This document shows positions 7,241 to 17,400 of a stretch of 64,000 nucleotides of DNA, one piece after another (position 1 is the stretch's first letter; every line of letters begins with the position of its first letter). Below the pieces are notes generated by a model that ran no database searches, had not been told where the DNA came from, and was given only the letters and a program-made list of their open reading frames with translations. The position numbers and the translations under genes were made by a program. The DNA is from WGMI01 sp041739275. GTDB taxonomy: Bacteria; Bacteroidota; Bacteroidia; Flavobacteriales; Schleiferiaceae. The stretch spans positions 62,001 through 126,000 of the forward strand of contig JBGSOF010000020.1 in assembly GCA_041739275.1 (NCBI GenBank). Direction: 5' to 3'.

Positions 7241-8394
7241 AGACCATCGGAATCGCGGGCGCCGGTGCCATGGGTTCGGGGATCGCCCAAGTGGCGGCTC
7301 AGTCCGGAGACTTGGTCGTGCTTTACGATTTGGGCAAGGATGCGCTTGAAAAAGCGGAGAAACAAATTCGTGCGAGCTTGGAAGCCCGGGTTGAAAAACA
7401 AAAAATGACCCGCCTCGAAGCCGACGAGGTCGTCGGACGCATTCGGTTGGTCACTGATTTGCGCGAAATGGCCGCCGCCGATTGGGTGATTGAGGCCGTG
7501 GTCGAAAAGCTCGAGGTCAAAAGGGGCTTGTTGACCGAAATCGAGGCGCTGAGTGGGGGAAGAGCCGTTTTGGCGAGCAATACATCGAGCTTGAGCATAG
7601 CCGAAATCGCCAGTGCGCTCAACCGCCCCGAGCGTTTAATCGGGTTTCACTTTTTCAACCCCGCCACGGCTATGCCACTGGTCGAAGTGGTGGCTTCGCT
7701 GCGCTCGGACTCCGAATGTGTCGAAGAAGGTCTGGCCCTGGCCAAGCGATGGGGCAAAGTTCCGGTTTTAACCAAAGACACTCCGGGATTTATCGTCAAC
7801 AGGCTGGCGCGTTCCTTTTATTCGGAAGCCTTGAAAATGCTCGAAGAGGGCTTTGCGAGCGAGGCTGAAATCGACTCGGCCATGCGCGGCCGCGGCTTCA
7901 AAATGGGACCTTTCGAGTTGATGGATTTAATCGGTCACGATGTCAATTACGCCGTGTCTGTAGCCGTTTGGGAGCAGTTTTATTGCGACCCGAGGTTCAG
8001 GCCTTCGCTGATTCAAAAGAGAATGGTCCAATCGGGTCTTCTCGGTCGAAAAAGCGGGAGAGGATTTTACGAATATCCCCGCGCTCAAGCAGAATCGACC
8101 TCGGTATATGATCCGCTGCACGCGTCTAGAATTTCAGATCGCATTTTGGTGATGTTGATCAACGAAGCCGCCGATGCCCTGTTTCGCGGTGTTGCCAGTG
8201 CAGCCGACCTCGACTTGGCCATGACCCTTGGTGTGAACTACCCCAAAGGGCTGCTCGAATGGGGAGAAGAGATGGGCCTTGAGTCTGTCTTGAAGCAGCT
8301 CGAAGCGCTTCACGTTTATTTTGGCGACGACCGCTACAGACCTTGCCCACTGCTCAGAGACCTGGTTCGCGATGGAAGGCGATTCCACGGCTAA
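7237..8394 (+). CDS. paaH: 3-hydroxyacyl-CoA dehydrogenase PaaH
   Basis: 385 residues. The NAD-binding motif IAGAGAMGSGIAQVAAQSG is at residues 5-23. The catalytic region has SNTSSLSIAEIA and GFHFFNPATAMPLVEVV (active-site His about residue 137). The C-terminal dimerisation domain starts near KDTPGFIVNRLARSF, and a second copy of this domain follows from about residue 290. This makes it longer than the 280-residue FadB2 type but shorter than the roughly 500-residue proteobacterial PaaH. In this operon it should oxidise 3-hydroxyadipyl-CoA to 3-oxoadipyl-CoA. The last 23 bases overlap the ferredoxin gene. Confidence 0.9.
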   Translation: MKTIGIAGAGAMGSGIAQVAAQSGDLVVLYDLGKDALEKAEKQIRASLEARVEKQKMTRLEADEVVGRIRLVTDLREMAAADWVIEAVVEKLEVKRGLLTEIEALSGGRAVLASNTSSLSIAEIASALNRPERLIGFHFFNPATAMPLVEVVASLRSDSECVEEGLALAKRWGKVPVLTKDTPGFIVNRLARSFYSEALKMLEEGFASEAEIDSAMRGRGFKMGPFELMDLIGHDVNYAVSVAVWEQFYCDPRFRPSLIQKRMVQSGLLGRKSGRGFYEYPRAQAESTSVYDPLHASRISDRILVMLINEAADALFRGVASAADLDLAMTLGVNYPKGLLEWGEEMGLESVLKQLEALHVYFGDDRYRPCPLLRDLVRDGRRFHG

Positions 8395-8710
8395 GATTCA
8401 ATTTTCGGGGCAGACCTATGTCGCGACGAAGGGGTCAAACCTTCGAAAGGTGCTCTTGGAACAAGGCGCTCCCTTGTACAATGGTTCAGCTTCGGCATTG
8501 AACTGTAGAGGCCTAGGCACGTGCGGGACCTGCGCCATTCGCATTGTCAAAGGAGAGGCTCAGCCGGCGCGGGCAATCGAAAGATGGAGGCTTTCTTTTC
8601 CACCCCACAGGCCTGATTCTGAGCTCAGACTGGCCTGTCAAATAGAAGTGCTCGGCGATTTGACCCTCGAAAAACTCAACGGTTTCTGGGGAGAGCGAAA
8701 AGACCTTTAA
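8372..8710 (+). CDS. Plant-type [2Fe-2S] ferredoxin inside the paa operon
   Basis: 112 residues from ATG 8372, overlapping the paaH 3' end by 23 bases. The cluster ligands are in LNCRGLGTCGTCAIRIV (C-x5-C-x2-C) with the fourth Cys in LRLACQIEVLGD. The segment ERWRLSFPPHRPDSELRLAC and the ending KLNGFWGER resemble the ferredoxin-like proteins of cyanobacteria and chloroplasts (NDF4/PnsB3 type) more than the PaaE ferredoxin domain; this comparison is from memory. Such a gene is not part of the classical paaABCDEFGHIJK set. It may donate electrons to the epoxidase or to another oxygenase, but this is inference. Confidence 0.85.
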   Translation: MEGDSTAKIQFSGQTYVATKGSNLRKVLLEQGAPLYNGSASALNCRGLGTCGTCAIRIVKGEAQPARAIERWRLSFPPHRPDSELRLACQIEVLGDLTLEKLNGFWGERKDL

Positions 8711-8718
8711 TACCTTTG
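8711..8718 (+). promoter_or_regulatory. -7-like box inside the paa operon
   Basis: TACCTTTG matches TAnnTTTG exactly and begins right after the ferredoxin stop codon. The next ATG (8750) is 31 bases downstream. No -33 element at the normal distance, so it is a weak candidate for an internal promoter of the unknown gene and paaIJY. Confidence 0.35.
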
Positions 8719-8749
8719 ATGAACTGTGATCGACCCCTCTTCCTTTTTA

Positions 8750-9169
8750 ATGCGCGAGATTCGAGAGCGTTTTTTGGCGCTCGCTCCTTCGGAAAGGAGC
8801 CGATTGATTTTGGAATGGGGCGAAAATCAAGACTATCTCTTCGGTTATCTCGTCAATCTAAGCGACGACTTTCCCGAGGCCATCCACGAAAGTTTTTTTG
8901 ATGCCGCGCTCCAGCTCAACGAGGCGTTTACGCGAACGGGTATGCCGGTTGAAGTTGTGTCGGACGAGGTTTTGAGCGAGGTCTTGCGCGAATTGGTCGT
9001 CGAAGGTTCGCAGTGGTCGAGCCCTGCCATGTTGGCCGAGCTGTTGCTGAGCGTAGAGGTTTCTGCAAAGACGACCATCGACGAACCCGAATTGCTCGAG
9101 CGCGTGCAGCTGATTCTTCAATCTCTGATCGAGTGTTTTGAACGCTCGGTGCCCGAACGCTTGAACTGA
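8750..9169 (+). CDS. Unknown acidic helical protein in the paa operon
   Basis: 139 residues from ATG 8750; a GTG at 8726 would add eight residues. The composition is acidic and rich in Leu and Glu, with long predicted helices (IRERFLALAPSERSRLILEW, DEVLSEVLRELVVEG, PELLERVQLILQSLIECFER). It has no signal peptide, membrane segment or metal motif. I do not recognise a family. It lies 39 bases after the ferredoxin and two bases before paaI, so it belongs to the phenylacetate operon and may be an adaptor or assembly factor for one of these enzymes. Confidence 0.75.
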   Translation: MREIRERFLALAPSERSRLILEWGENQDYLFGYLVNLSDDFPEAIHESFFDAALQLNEAFTRTGMPVEVVSDEVLSEVLRELVVEGSQWSSPAMLAELLLSVEVSAKTTIDEPELLERVQLILQSLIECFERSVPERLN

Positions 9170-9171
9170 AG

Positions 9172-9588
9172 GTGAGCCCCGAAGAAATTGTGGGTGCGAT
9201 GATGCGCGAAGACGCCTTCAGCCGTTGGTTGGGAATCGAAATTCTCGAGCTAGGCGAAGGGTTTTGCACCTTGACAGCCGAGATTACGCAAGAAATGCTC
9301 AACGGATTTGCCATTGCACACGGCGGAATCTCTTATTCGCTCGCCGACAGTGCGCTCGCTTTTGCGGCGAACAGCAGAGGCGAAAAAGCGCTCTCGGTCG
9401 AAACTTCAATTTCTCATACCCGAGGGGTTCGAGAGGGTCAAAGGTTAAAGGCTGTCGCAACCGAATTGCAACTCGGTCAGCGATTTGGCCGCTACTCGGT
9501 GGAGGTTACAGACGAAGAGAATCGGATGATTGCCCTATTTCGCGGAACGGTGTTTCGAACCGGCGAGATATGGCTCAACAGCAAATAA
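9172..9588 (+). CDS. paaI: Hydroxyphenylacetyl-CoA thioesterase PaaI (hotdog fold)
   Basis: 138 residues from GTG 9172, two bases after the previous stop; no ATG is better placed. The PaaI-type hotdog motif is NGFAIAHGGISYSLADSA (residues about 43-60), with the catalytic region around Asp in LADSALAFA. The core SVETSISHTRGVREGQRLKA also fits the family. PaaI hydrolyses dead-end aryl-CoA products to free CoA, a proofreading role in this pathway. It ends nine bases before paaJ. Confidence 0.92.
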   Translation: MSPEEIVGAMMREDAFSRWLGIEILELGEGFCTLTAEITQEMLNGFAIAHGGISYSLADSALAFAANSRGEKALSVETSISHTRGVREGQRLKAVATELQLGQRFGRYSVEVTDEENRMIALFRGTVFRTGEIWLNSK

Positions 9589-9597
9589 TGAGCAATT

Positions 9598-10803
9598 ATG
9601 GAAAGCGCATTTCTGGTCGATGGAGTTCGAAGCCCGATCGGCAAGTTTCAAGGGGTGCTCAGTGGAATACGCGCCGACGATTTAGCCGCGGAAACGCTTA
9701 AAGCGCTCTCAGCACGCCACCCGAATTTCGATTTTTCGAAAATCGACGAAGTCCTGATGGGATGCGCCAACCAAGCGGGCGAAGACAATAGAAACGTCGC
9801 TCGAATGGCTGTCTTGCTCGCCGGGCTTCCTTCGACCATTCCGGCGGAAACCGTAAATCGGCTCTGCGCCTCAGGTCTTTCGGCCGTAGCCCAAGCACAT
9901 CGGGCCATTCGCTCGGGCGAAGCTCAGTGGATTATTTCAGGTGGGGTCGAACATATGACTCGGGCGCCCTACGTTCTCGGAAAACCGAGTACGGGCTACG
10001 GGACAGATGCAAAACTCTTCGATTCGAGCTTTGGTTGGAGATTCGTCAATCCCCGCATGCACGAGCTCTATGGCACAGACGCCATGGGTGAAACAGCCGA
10101 AAATTTGGTCGACCAATACGGAATCAGCCGAGAAGATCAAGATCGCTTTGCACATTGGAGTCAGCAGAAAACAGAACGGGCTCGGAGCTCGGGTCGCCTG
10201 GCCGAGGAGCTCTTTGAGCTTCACATCCCCATGCGAAAGGGCGATCCACTTCGAGTTTCGGCAGACGAATTTCCCCGACCCGAGACAAGCATGGACGCCT
10301 TAGCCGCCCTCAAGTCCGCATTCCGAAAAGATGGAAGCGTTACGGCGGGCAATAGTTCGGGTCTCAACGACGGTGCAGCCGCGTTGATGATCGCATCGGG
10401 CGCCGCCTTAGAGCGCGAGGGCATGCAGCCTCTGGCGCGCATCGTCTCCGCAGCCTCGAGTGGGGTGGAGCCCCGTATCATGGGAATCGGCCCTGTCGAA
10501 GCCAGCCGGAAGGCACTGGCCTTGGCGGGAATAGGCCTGGCCGACTTAGACTGGATTGAAATGAACGAAGCCTTTGCAGCTCAAGTTCTTGCGTGCACGA
10601 GAAGCCTCGGACTGGACGACGACGACCCCCGCATCAATCCGAATGGTGGAGCCATTTCGCTCGGGCATCCGCTCGGCATGACAGGTGCTCGCATCGCGCT
10701 TTCGGCAGCACTTCAACTCAGGCGAACCAAGACCAGATATGCGCTCGTCACCATGTGTGTCGGGGTGGGGCAAGGCTATGCGGTGGTTTTGGAACGCGCA
10801 TAG
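9598..10803 (+). CDS. paaJ: 3-oxoadipyl-CoA / 3-oxo-5,6-didehydrosuberyl-CoA thiolase PaaJ
   Basis: 401 residues. The three thiolase signatures are present. The nucleophile Cys is in NRLCASGLSAVAQAHRAI (about residue 90), the His in GGAISLGHPLGMTGAR (about 357), and the proton-shuttle Cys in VTMCVGVGQGYAVVLE (about 387). SGGVEHMTRAPYVLGK is typical of the PaaJ/PcaF branch. It cleaves C8 and C6 3-oxoacyl-CoAs to acetyl-CoA and succinyl-CoA at the end of the pathway. The assignment within the thiolase family rests on the operon. Confidence 0.93.
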   Translation: MESAFLVDGVRSPIGKFQGVLSGIRADDLAAETLKALSARHPNFDFSKIDEVLMGCANQAGEDNRNVARMAVLLAGLPSTIPAETVNRLCASGLSAVAQAHRAIRSGEAQWIISGGVEHMTRAPYVLGKPSTGYGTDAKLFDSSFGWRFVNPRMHELYGTDAMGETAENLVDQYGISREDQDRFAHWSQQKTERARSSGRLAEELFELHIPMRKGDPLRVSADEFPRPETSMDALAALKSAFRKDGSVTAGNSSGLNDGAAALMIASGAALEREGMQPLARIVSAASSGVEPRIMGIGPVEASRKALALAGIGLADLDWIEMNEAFAAQVLACTRSLGLDDDDPRINPNGGAISLGHPLGMTGARIALSAALQLRRTKTRYALVTMCVGVGQGYAVVLERA

Positions 10804-10845
10804 ACGTCGAACGAAGTCTCGAAAAAGGGCACAACTCCGAAAATT

Positions 10846-11427
10846 ATGTTTTACGAATTCGAGGGATTTCGGCCCGTAGCTCATCCCGGGTGTTTTGTTC
10901 ATCCTCAAGCAACGGTAATCGGAAACGTCGTGATTGGAGATCAGGTGTATATCGGTCCGGGCGCGGTTTTGCGCGGAGATTGGGGACGCATCGTCATCGG
11001 ACACGGAGCCAATATTCAAGAGAACTGCGTGATTCACATGTTTCCGGGGGTTGAAGTGGTGCTCGAAGAGCGGGCGCATATCGGCCACGGGGCGATCATC
11101 CACGGGGCCCACATCGGGCGAAACGCCCTGATTGGGATGCATGCCGTAATTATGGACGAAGCAGTGGTCGGCGCAGAGAGTATTGTGGGCGCCCTGAGTT
11201 TTGTCCGAGCGAAAATGCAAATTCCCCCGCGCAGTTTGGTGGTCGGAAATCCGGCAGAAATCATCAGAACGGTCGACGACCGAAGCATCGAATGGAAGAC
11301 CCGGGGAACAGAATTGTACATGCAACTTCCGGCACAATGTCGCGAGAGTCTGAGGATTTGCGAGCCTTTGAATGAAGAAGAGCCCGATCGCCCGATTCAG
11401 CCGAAAAACTACTTTCCGAAAGATTAA
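10846..11427 (+). CDS. paaY: PaaY, gamma-carbonic-anhydrase-like hexapeptide protein
   Basis: 193 residues forming a left-handed beta helix with repeated hexapeptides (GNVVIGDQVYIGPGAVLRGD, then VVGAESIVGALSFV). Candidate metal ligands are the His residues in HMFPG and in HIGHGAIIHGAHIGRN (about 68-89). In phenylacetate clusters PaaY is a thioesterase that rescues trapped CoA intermediates, related to gamma-carbonic anhydrases. It is the last gene of the run and is followed by a 63-base gap before the large surface protein. Confidence 0.85.
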   Translation: MFYEFEGFRPVAHPGCFVHPQATVIGNVVIGDQVYIGPGAVLRGDWGRIVIGHGANIQENCVIHMFPGVEVVLEERAHIGHGAIIHGAHIGRNALIGMHAVIMDEAVVGAESIVGALSFVRAKMQIPPRSLVVGNPAEIIRTVDDRSIEWKTRGTELYMQLPAQCRESLRICEPLNEEEPDRPIQPKNYFPKD

Positions 11428-11490
11428 GTCAAAGCTGTGATAGCAAGCGGTTAACCTGTGTTATCTTCACCCTCCTAACCAAACGAACCT

Positions 11491-14400
11491 ATGACTCTAC
11501 GGCTTCGCTCCGTTCTCTGTGCGCTTGCTTTCGCGGGCTTGAATTCCGCGCAAGCTCAAATAGTCGATACGATTTCGATCGGCTCAGGCAGCACTTCCAA
11601 TTTTTTCTATGGACCGGTCTATCGCTCTTCGGGTACGAGCACCTTCGACCACAGTGCCTATAATTATCTGTACGAAGCCACAGAGCTCGCTCTGGCAGGT
11701 CTTCCGACCGGGGCAAGCATCACGGGCATCGCTTGGAACAAAGTGAGCCAAGACAGCTTGGTCGGAAGTGGAACAGCTTCGTTCAAGGTGTATATGAAGT
11801 CAAGCGCATCCTCAAATCTAACTTCGGGTTCGACTTGGGGTTCGGCCTTGAGCGGTGCGACTTTGGTCGATTCCGTGGTGTTTAGCCCGAGCGGCCTTGA
11901 CTGGGGCAAGTCAGGCTGGAAGTATTTCAATCTCGACAACCCCTTTACGTATACCGGGGGCACCTTGGAACTTTTGACGCTGTGGAATATGGCAGGTATC
12001 GTGCCTGCTTCAGGCTCCACCGTTTCTTCAGGTTCTTTCACTTATCAACTCACGGCAGGTGTCACGGGTCCCAAGGCACTTGGTTTTGCAGGGTCAGCAG
12101 CTCCGACGGGCACGAGCACCCTCAACACTACCTATGGGGGAACCAATCGCATCAACATCCGCATTATCTACAGCTACACTCCTCCGAGCTGTCCTCCTCC
12201 TACATTTTTTTCGGCCTCCACCGTGGGCTACAACTCGGCTGCGGTGCAGTGGACATCGGCTCAAACCCAGTTTGAATTGGAGTACGGTCCGTTGGGTTTT
12301 GTTCCCGGCATGGGCACTTTAATAAGCAACATCAACGCAACCAATCAGTTGATTACCGGCCTTCTTCCTTCTACAACCTACGACGCCTATGTGCGGAGCA
12401 ATTGTGGAGGGGGTCTCAACAGCGCTTGGGTTCAGACCGGCTTTACGACCGCCTGTCTCAATGCCGCGCCTACTTCTGAACCCTTCACCTCCTTGGCCGC
12501 GGGTTTGATCGGCACTTTTCCGACACCTTTGTTGTTGCCCAATTGCTGGGAAATCACCGCGGGGGCGAGCAATAGTGGTTTTAGATGGGAGACCGAGGAC
12601 GCCAGCGGAACCGATGAAAATACCACGGCCACAGGCCCTCATTTCGATTTCAACAGCTTTGGAAGCGCCGGGGGCAAATATCTTTTTCTCGAAACTTCGT
12701 CGGGCGTTGCGGGCGACTCTGCCTTTGTCACTACGCCCTTTATAGACATCAGTGCACTGACGATCCCCGAACTCGCCTTCTACTATCATATGTATGGTGC
12801 GACCATGGGCAGCCTGAGCGTCTCGATTTTCAGCAACGGTGCTTGGACGCACAACGTATGGAGTGTTTCCGGACAGCAACAGGCGTCGGGAACCGCTTCT
12901 TGGACGCGGAGTACGTTCAATCTCAGCGGCTACACCGGCCCCATTCGCATTCGCTTTAAAGGCACACGGGGCAATGGGGTCACGGGCGATATTGGCCTCG
13001 ATCAAGTCAGTGTGGCCGAACAGGTGATCTGCAGCCCTGCTACGGGCTTGGGGGCCACGCCCTCTTATACTTCGGCCTCGCTGTTTTGGACGCCTTATTC
13101 CGGTGCCACCGATCACAGCATTCAATACGGCCCTGCCGGATTTAGTTTCGGTTCCGGAACGACCTTGACCACGGCTTCGAACCCTTATAACCTCACCGGG
13201 CTCACCGCCGCTACGGCCTACGAATTTTATGTGCGGACCAACTGTACGGTGGCTCAAAGCGCTTGGGTCGGCCCGTTCGCCTTCTCCACCTTGTCTTGCC
13301 CCGACATCACCAACCCTTTGGTGGCTCCTCTGAGCTACAATACCGCTGAGGTTTCTTGGCCGGCTCAATCGATTCACGGCACCGTCCAGCTCGAATACGG
13401 CCTTCAGGGCTTTGCTCCCGGAGCGGGCTCGACCTTATCGACGACCTCAGATTCAATCGTCTTGAGCAGCTTGATCCCGTCAACTACCTACGATTACTAC
13501 CTCCGCGCTTTTTGCTCCTTCGGGAACTCGAGTGTAACAGGTCCATTCTCTTTCACCACTTTGGCGCAGGTCTGCGATACGGTTCAAGGTCTTGCGGCTT
13601 CGAATGTTTTGCCGACTTCGGCCGACTTAAGTTGGACTTCAGGGGTTGTTTATCAGTCATATACCCTTGAGTATGGCGCTCCGGGCTTCGTACTCGGAAC
13701 AGGAGCCACCGTCGCCAACGCGAGCAATCCTTATACGTTGACCGGTTTGAATCCTTCAACCAACTACGACGTCTACGTTCGCGGAATCTGTTCTTTTGGT
13801 TCGAGCCCATGGTCGACACCCATTTCAATTTCTACTCCGGCTCAAATTTGCCCCGTCCCCACGGCGGCTCAGCTCGACTCGGTGGGAACGACTTTGGCCA
13901 TCGTAAGTTGGGTTTCACAGCCCTTGAATACAGGAGCGGTCGTTGAATATGGCCCTGCCGGATTTCTGGCCGGAACCGGAACTCCGCTGGCCGCGAGCAG
14001 CCCCTTTGCGATTAACGGCTTGACGCCGGGAACTGCTTACGACGTTTATATCGAAGGCGTCTGCAGCTTTGGTTCGAGTGCGTTGGTCGGGCCGCTGAGC
14101 TTTACCACGGCCATTCCGAGCTGCCCTCCCGCCAGTGCGGTGGTGGTGAGCAACATCACCACAAGTTCGGCAGACGTCTCTTGGACTTCGGGTTCGGGTG
14201 TGTTGTCGAGCGATGTGGAATACGGTTTGTCGGGATTTGCGCCCGGCACCGGAACCACGATCAATGCCGTGGGCAGTGCGCTCTCCCTGTCGGCCCTTGC
14301 CCCTGCGACCGCGTACGAGGTGTACGTTCGCTCGAATTGTGCGCTAAACCAAGCAGCTTGGACCGGTCCGATCGCTTTTACCACAGCCACCCCGGTCTGT

Positions 14401-17400
14401 CCTTCGGCCGGCAATATCACGGTATCAAACATTGGAGCAAATCAGGCAGATATTCAATGGACTACGCCCGTTGGAGGGCTGAGTTCGGAAGTGGAATACG
14501 GTCCTTCGGGCTTCGTTCCGGGTTCTGGAAGCATTGTAAACACTTCAGCTTCTGCGGTTACCCTCAGCGGGCTCGCCCCGGGTACGACCTACGATGCCTA
14601 TGTCCGAATTGTGTGCGCATTGAACAGTTCTTCGTGGTCGGGCCCGGTGAGTTTTGCTACGATTGTGCCGAACTGCCCCATTTCAATTGCGCCGGTGGCC
14701 GCGGACGTAACCACTTGCGGTCCGGTAGCAGCTTCGCTTCAAGCCTCGGCATCGGCCAACCCCGGCCAATTCGTGCTCTGGTTGAACTCCGACAGCGCGG
14801 TTGTGGCTGAAGGACTTCAATACACTACGCCGCCCGCGACAGCGAATCTCACTTTTTATGCAACCTATGCCGCCATTGGCGGCGCGGCTCAGCATGTAGG
14901 GCCGCTGACGACCATCGCCACGCCTTCTTTCGGCAACTTCACCAACGGAATGTGGTTCACCGCGCAGAGTGGCTTCAGACTCGATTCGCTCACTTTGCAG
15001 AGCAACGGTGCGGTGAGCGGGGCCATCCAAATCTGGACCCCTTCGGCAACGGGTGGAGGAACGATTCTGGCGTCTGCACCTTTTTCGGTAAGCTCGCTGG
15101 GAATTCACCAAATCCCGGTCGGGCTCGAAGTGACCGAAGGAACCTACTTCATCAACATTGGGTTCAATGCAAGTCCCGGACAGCTTTTCCGCACCACCTC
15201 GGGAGCCGTTTACCCCTACGTCATTCCCGGTTTGGTTTCGATCGACTCGACCAACTTCGCGAATCAGACTCGCTGGTACTACTTGTTTGACTGGGTGGTA
15301 AGCCCCATGTGCACTGGCCCGTACACTCAAGTGGATGTTACTTCAGGGGTCCAACCTTCGACTTCTCTACCTTATTTGGAGAATTTCGCCGCGGGCATTC
15401 CGTGTAATTACGCCGTGAATCCCCTCCCTTCAAACTCAGGTGCTCAGTGGATGCCGATGATTCCCGGTGTGGGCGCGAACAGCCTCGACGGCAGTGCATT
15501 TATTATGATCGACGACAGCCTTGTCGCGGCTTCGGTGGCGACCAACGGCACTCTTGAAACCCCTGAATTCAACACCCTGGGTCTCGACAGCGTCTTTTTA
15601 GAATTCGACCAATACTATCGCCATTCGGGCACGAGTTCGGCCACGGTTCAAGCGTGGAATGGATCTGCTTGGGTGCCTTTGCTCAGCCAAAACGCGAACG
15701 CAGGTGCTTGGGGCAATCCCGACCACCGCAACATTGACGTAACCGCTCTGGCAAACGCCAATTTTAAGCTGCGTTTTACCTATGACGACGGCAACGCTCC
15801 TGCTTGGTTTTGGGCACTCGACAACCTCGAGCTGAACGGACAGCAGATTCCTTGCGAGAATGTCGTGGTGAACATCGTGACCGACATCTACGGCAGCGAG
15901 ACCACTTGGGAAATACGCGACACCGCCACCGGTTTGCTCTACGCTTCAGGAGGTCCGTATCCCGATGTAAATCCGTACAACGCCGCCCTCGCCACCCATA
16001 TCGACACCGTTTGTTTGCCGGTGGGAGGCTATTTTGAATTCCGGATTGACGACAGCTTCGGAGACGGGCAGTTCGACGGGGTGAATACAGGAACGTACAA
16101 TGTCAGCTTGCTTTGTCCGACCGGCCCGGTTGTTTTGACCTTGGGTTCGGGAGCGCAGGCCAATGGGGGCGCTCCTCTGCCCAGCTTCGATTCGGCGGTG
16201 GTATGGATCGATTGCACCCCACCGAATGTGGCCTTGACCTTCCGCGTCAACATGAGTCAGCAAACCGTTGCTCCGAATGGAGTGCACGTGGCGGGCAGTT
16301 GGCAGGACGAGGCGGGTTACCCCTCTGATTGGGACCCGTCCACGGCTGCGATGACTGACCCCGATGGGGACGGTGTGTACGAATTAATGGTGATGGTTCC
16401 CGCGGGTACTTACGAGTACAAGTTTGTCAACGGAAATGCGTGGGGTTCGGACGAATCGGTGCCGGCCGCTTGCGCAGTCAATCAGAACCGTCAAGTCGTG
16501 CTGGCGGCAAACAATGTTCTTCCGATCGTTTGTTATGCTGCGTGTATCGATTGCATCGTGAACCCCGTGACCGTAAACGCCACCTTCTCCGTCAATATGG
16601 CTCTTGAAACCGTCTCGGCCAATGGAGTGCACATCGCGGGCAATTTCCAAGGTTGGAACCCGGCGACTACGCCCATGACCGACCCCGACGGCGACGGAGT
16701 GTACACAGTTACGCTGCCCGTAGACACATCGACGCAACTGTTGTTCAAGTATATCAATGGCAACGATTGGCCTTTCCAAGAGGCTACGGTCAACCTGGCC
16801 GCATGCGGACAGAGCGACGGCTTCGGAGGCTACAACCGATTGTTGTTCTCCGCCACGGCAGATACCACCTTCCCCGTGGTCTGCTTCAGCTCGTGTGCCA
16901 ACTGTCCCGTTGCGCCCGTCACCATCGAACTCAGTTTGGCGGTCGATATGAGCAACGAAAGTGTCTCTGCGAATGGAGTGCACGTTGCGGGAACCTTCAA
17001 CAACTTCAATCCGGCGGTTACCCCTATGCTCGACCCGGACGGCGACAATGTCTATGAAGCCACGGTAAGCGTTCCGGAGAATGACTCTGTCGAGTACCGA
17101 TTTATCAACGGAAACACCTTTGCCGGAGGCGAACCCTCGGCCGATTTGGTCAACTGCGGAGTTCCCGACGGCTTTGGCGGATACAACCGCTTGCTCGTGG
17201 TCGGCACCGTCGATTTCAGCGATTCTGTTCGATGCTTTAGCCGTTGCGTCGCTTGCGGAATTGGCCTCGAAGACTTGAGTTCTCGCTTTGGTCTGTTGGC
17301 TTATCCCAACCCCACTCGAGGCGAACTGATCCTCGAATCGAGTTCGGCAGAGACTCGTGAGTTCAGCCTGGAATTGCTTGCGATGAACGGCTCGTTGGTC

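Noticed and set aside
12319..13377. Long open frame (352 codons) on the minus strand inside the surface protein gene
   Set aside because: It mirrors the codon pattern of the plus-strand FN3 repeats, has no signal, domain or start context, and runs opposite a clear T9SS gene.
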